A stretch of DNA of 64,000 nucleotides from Terebella lapidaria (Eukaryota > Annelida > Polychaeta > Terebellida > Terebellidae): the NCBI GenBank assembly GCA_949152475.1, contig OX424568.1, forward strand, positions 26,821,667-26,885,666. The letters run 5' to 3'. Each line of letters starts with the position of its first letter. The stretch's first letter is position 1. A model generated the notes under the pieces. It worked only from the letters and a program-made list of their open reading frames with translations, was not told the DNA's origin and ran no database searches. The position numbers and the translations under genes were made by a program. Below are positions 61,601 through 64,000 of this stretch, piece by piece.

Positions 61601-63933
61601 AGCCTTTTGTCAGTGCCAAGAAAAAAACCTTGATACCACTACATGGGTTTTAGAAGCTTTTCCATTTGACTTCTCTTGAATGAATATAGCGTACAGATTG
61701 AAAGGGTGAAAACCATTTCTATTTACCATGGTATAGCATTGAGATTTTTTTTTCCCCGATCCAAATCGCATTTATATGGTTGACATTAAGTAATATTCTG
61801 TGCACACGTAAAGCAGTTTGATAAACATTGGTAATGCAGACTGACTTAACATGCTTAAAGCGTGTTAAAGTACAGATCATTCCTTCAAACGCCTAAAAAC
61901 AATTATTAGATGCTAGCCAGAAAAGAAGCTTTAGAACTACAATATTATCTCCATAATATTTAAATAAGTCTGACCCCGAACTTCTGCCCCCCCCCCCCCC
62001 CCACATCTCTTCCCCACCTTAAAACACAGACACAATTTGAAAATTGCCCATTGTACATGTTCAGTGATTAGAGTAAACTTGTAACTTCATTATCTGTAAC
62101 TTTGTTATATATAACTTAATATGCATGTATTATATAACAAAAAATTAGCCCAAAGGCTAAGATAGGTTACCGGACAATTTTGGTTTGGCCATGGCAGCAT
62201 TGGCAGGTAACAGACCTTGAGATTTACCAATCAAGGTTCGCAGTGTAAACATATGACCTTGGGATTTACCAATCAAGGTCATCCGTATGAACTTCGATGT
62301 AACCATTACATGTATGTGTGCGGCATTTGATATTCAATATGTTGGGTGGAATCGTTGAGGCCGCTCAGGTCAATTTACACATTCCAAGTCAGACATTTGG
62401 CACTCAAGGTCATCTGACGTCAAGTTCAAGGTTATCATTAGTTGTGCCATATATGTCTTCCTATATGTTCATAATGCAAACAGGAGCTCTATCTGCAAGC
62501 ATTTCATCTACAAAGGCAAATCTGGGCATTTTTTGACCCCAAAATGGCTGTTTTGACCTTTCAAGGTCATCCAAGGTCAAATTCAAGGTCACCACACAAG
62601 TCGCCATATATGACTTCCGATTTGAAAGTGCCAATTTCTAAGCTCTATCTTCAAGCGTTCTATGAGTACAGTCCTGACAGCTCCCATTATGAAGGAAAAA
62701 GTGCCGAAAATTTTCTAAGTCCAAAATTTTTTTCAAAGGGTGAAAATTTTTTTTTGCCTAGAAATGGCCCAAGATGGATAGTAATGTTATTTGGGGCGAA
62801 AATTTTTTTTTTCGCCGACTCGTCAAAAATTCAAAATGGCCGCCCCACTGAGATCGGCGATTCAAGGGCAACAAAACTTATACACGTCGCAGAGGTATAT
62901 AAGAGGAATCTTTTTAAGCAAAAATCTCAAAACTGATCAGAGAGTTTTTGAGAAAATACAGACCAGGTGCAAATTTGAGCGTTTTTCGACCCAAAAATGG
63001 CTGTTTTGACCTTTCAAGGTCATCCAAGGTCAAATTCAAGGTCACCACACAAGTCGCCATATATGACTTCCCATTTGAAAGTGCCAATTTCTAAGCTCTA
63101 TCTTCAAGCGTTCTATGAGTACAGTCCGGACAGCTCCCATTATGAAGGGGAAAAGTGCCGAAAATTTTCTAAGTCCAAAATTTTTTTCAAAGGGTGAAAA
63201 TTTTTTTTTGCTCTAGAAATGGCCCAAAATGGATAGTAATGCGATCTGGGGCGAAAAAATTTTTTTTCGCCGACCCGCCAAAAATTCAAAATGGCCGCCA
63301 CACGAAAACCGGCAGATTTAGGGCAACCAAACTTATACATATCACAGAGGTATATGAGGGGAATCTTTTGAAACCAAAAACTCAAAACTGATCAGACAGT
63401 TTTTGAGAAAATGGCCGTCAAAGTCCAAAATTGAGCGTTTTTCGACAAAAACGGCCGCCATTTTGAAAAAAATGCGAAAATCAAAAAACAAAAAAATACC
63501 TCCTTCTCAAAATATTTTTAGGCATTTTTGTGCAAAATTTCAGAAAGATTTGATCGTTAACTTTAAAGATAAAAATGTTAACGCCGGACGGACGGACGGA
63601 CGGACGGACGGACGGACGGACGGACGACGGACGCAACGCCATGCCAATAGGTTATCGGACCAAAGGTCCGGTAACCTAATAAAATCTGATCATTTCCTGA
63701 ATTTTCTCCCTCAGAGGTACCAGTTCTTCTGCGGTGTCTCGTACTACGATCGCCAGACGGAAGGATACGTTCCCGGCGAGCAGATGGGTTACCGTGACAA
63801 CCAGTATTACAGCGTACACGGGGAATTCGAGGAACACATTGAGCTGGACTCGCAGCTCGGAAAGTACGAGAAGATAGACGTCCCAGAGTTTGCCGAGTGC
63901 AAACAGGCTACGATCCTGCATGACTTTGACAAG
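52685..63933 (+). CDS. ITM2: Integral membrane protein 2 (BRI family), first three exons; 3' end beyond window
   Basis: Type II membrane protein of the BRI family, made in the ER, processed by furin in vertebrates, with a lumenal BRICHOS domain acting as an anti-aggregation chaperone. Exons: 52685-52765 (MTIYTPNTTDKKEETE), 58912-59079, 63715-63933, all phase 0. Residues 1-52 are cytosolic and end in PPRRRNN; residues about 53-77 form one membrane span (LASVCVLLTALVVFAVGILG). Exon 3 gives FFCGVSYYD (human YYCGIKYI) and ends with VPEFAECKQATILHDFDK, aligned to human VPEFADSDPANIVHDFNK at the start of BRICHOS. The rest of BRICHOS and the C-terminal peptide lie to the right. One gene covers what vertebrates split into ITM2A, B and C. 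Confidence 0.93.
55163..55278. promoter_or_regulatory. Candidate NF-kB/ISRE/E2F-like motif cluster in ITM2 intron 1
   Basis: Within 116 bp lie TTGGCGCGGGAA (E2F-like, 55163), the palindromic NF-kB-type GGGAATTCCC (55170-55179) and AGTTTCAGTTTCC (55266-55278), an exact fit to the ISRE consensus AGTTTCNNTTTC. Several TCAGT initiator-like steps surround it. These motifs are short and could be chance, so regulatory function is a guess. Confidence 0.35.
56126..56220. promoter_or_regulatory. Two perfect NRF1-type palindromes in ITM2 intron 1
   Basis: TGCGCATGCGCA occurs at 56126-56137 and again at 56209-56220, each preceded by GACT/CGACT. The 12-bp palindrome is the optimal NRF1 site. Two copies 83 bp apart in AT-rich DNA are unlikely by chance, though they could be arms of a small repeat. 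Confidence 0.5.
57388..58288. mobile_element. TTAA-flanked TIR element, copy 1 (ITM2 intron 1)
   Basis: A 901-bp element with TTAA on both sides (57384-57387, 58289-58292) and inverted ends of about 130 bp starting AGTACTAGTAAAGTG. The inverted zone includes TGATCTGAGCAAAATGGT and TTCAAAAGTTACAGC. No transposase. TTAA duplication points to Kolobok or piggyBac; the ends do not settle which. The interior holds GTTGCTATGG/CCATGGTTGC inverted boxes. Confidence 0.85.
58870..58911 (+). promoter_or_regulatory. Possible alternative ITM2 start, in frame with exon 2
   Basis: Directly upstream of exon 2 an ATG at 58870 opens 14 codons (MNPKQVTKPDCLDQ) that run without a stop into VPAPKKK of exon 2. A transcript starting in intron 1 could use it to make an isoform with a different cytosolic tail. 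The exon 1 to exon 2 splice at 58911/58912 is still the better-supported reading. Confidence 0.3.
59080..60649. other. ITM2 intron 2, proximal part
   Basis: AT-rich with poly-C runs near 60,200. No exon or repeat recognised before the second TTAA element. Confidence 0.4.
60650..61543. mobile_element. TTAA-flanked TIR element, copy 2 (ITM2 intron 2)
   Basis: An 894-bp sister of the element at 57388, similar over its whole length, flanked by TTAA (60646-60649 and 61544-61547). The ends begin AGTACTAGTAAAGTG and close ACTAGTACT. Both copies are non-coding; the 80-codon frame at 61033-61275 is not conserved in copy 1. Confidence 0.85.
62165..63676. mobile_element. TA-flanked TIR element with 453-bp tandem repeat and (GGAC)n
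   Basis: The ends are GGTTACCGGAC and GTCCGGTAACC, with TA on each side (62163-62164, 63677-63678). Inside, a unit of about 453 bp occurs twice (from about 62543 and 62996), each with clustered TCAAGGTCA, AAATGGCCGCC and long A/T runs. A (GGAC)n array follows at 63586-63633. No transposase was found. Its right end stops only 38 bp before ITM2 exon 3. Confidence 0.85.
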
Positions 63934-64000
63934 GTTAGGATTCTCCTCGTCAATACCGCTATGAGTGTACTCTAATAAATATGGTGAATCATAGGATGTA

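Noticed and set aside
63586-63633. (GGAC)n array as a CRISPR-like or regulatory array
   Set aside because: Simple 4-bp microsatellite with no spacers, within a transposon of an animal genome.
63403-63975. A 190-aa open frame as an independent protein
   Set aside because: Its N-terminal half is transposon and (GGAC)n sequence; only 63715-63933 is coding, as ITM2 exon 3.

Overview
This is a metazoan nuclear genome window, AT-rich and intron-rich with many transposons. It carries three recognisable host genes. RNASEH2B (+ strand, about 10.5-22.2 kb) and GCC2 (- strand, about 44.8-24.0 kb) converge tail to tail. ITM2, a BRI/BRICHOS type II membrane protein, lies on the + strand from 52.7 kb and runs off the right edge. 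All three were reassembled exon by exon from homology to human family members plus splice phase. The organism looks like a marine invertebrate, either a non-vertebrate deuterostome or a lophotrochozoan. The reasons are compact genes with vertebrate-like exon structure, DIRS, Gypsy, MULE and pogo elements, and (GGAC)n and poly-C satellites. I cannot fix the phylum by eye.

Layout: 1-10.4 kb is a transposon graveyard. It holds a frameshifted LINE 3' end, a 1.4 kb TIR element with poly-C blocks, a fold-back, a pogo-type MITE and a decayed Gypsy remnant. From 10.5 to 22.2 kb is RNASEH2B (11 exons, 306 aa predicted); its first intron has swallowed a 6.5 kb two-ORF LINE lying antisense. From 24.0 to 44.8 kb is GCC2 (27 coding exons, 2,070 aa predicted, one 3,282-nt exon). 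Its intron 20 contains a whole-looking 6.6 kb DIRS tyrosine-recombinase retrotransposon that landed inside an older MITE. From 44.8 to 52.6 kb is intergenic, with a Gypsy fossil and a second copy of the poly-C TIR element that is itself split by a MULE-type transposon. From 52.7 kb on is ITM2, whose two large introns hold two TTAA-flanked sister elements, a TA-flanked element rich in TCAAGGTCA half-sites, and clusters of candidate regulatory motifs.

Functionally the three host genes do not form a pathway. RNASEH2B is a subunit of nuclear RNase H2, GCC2 is a trans-Golgi tethering golgin, and ITM2 is a Golgi/plasma-membrane protein. The most informative content is the nested insertion history. 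Three insertions can be checked inside the window because an uninterrupted relative is also present or because target duplications survive: the LINE (empty relative in RNASEH2B intron 3), the DIRS element (empty MITE in GCC2 intron 6) and the MULE (9-bp duplications). I see no CRISPR array, tRNA, rRNA or new multi-gene system.
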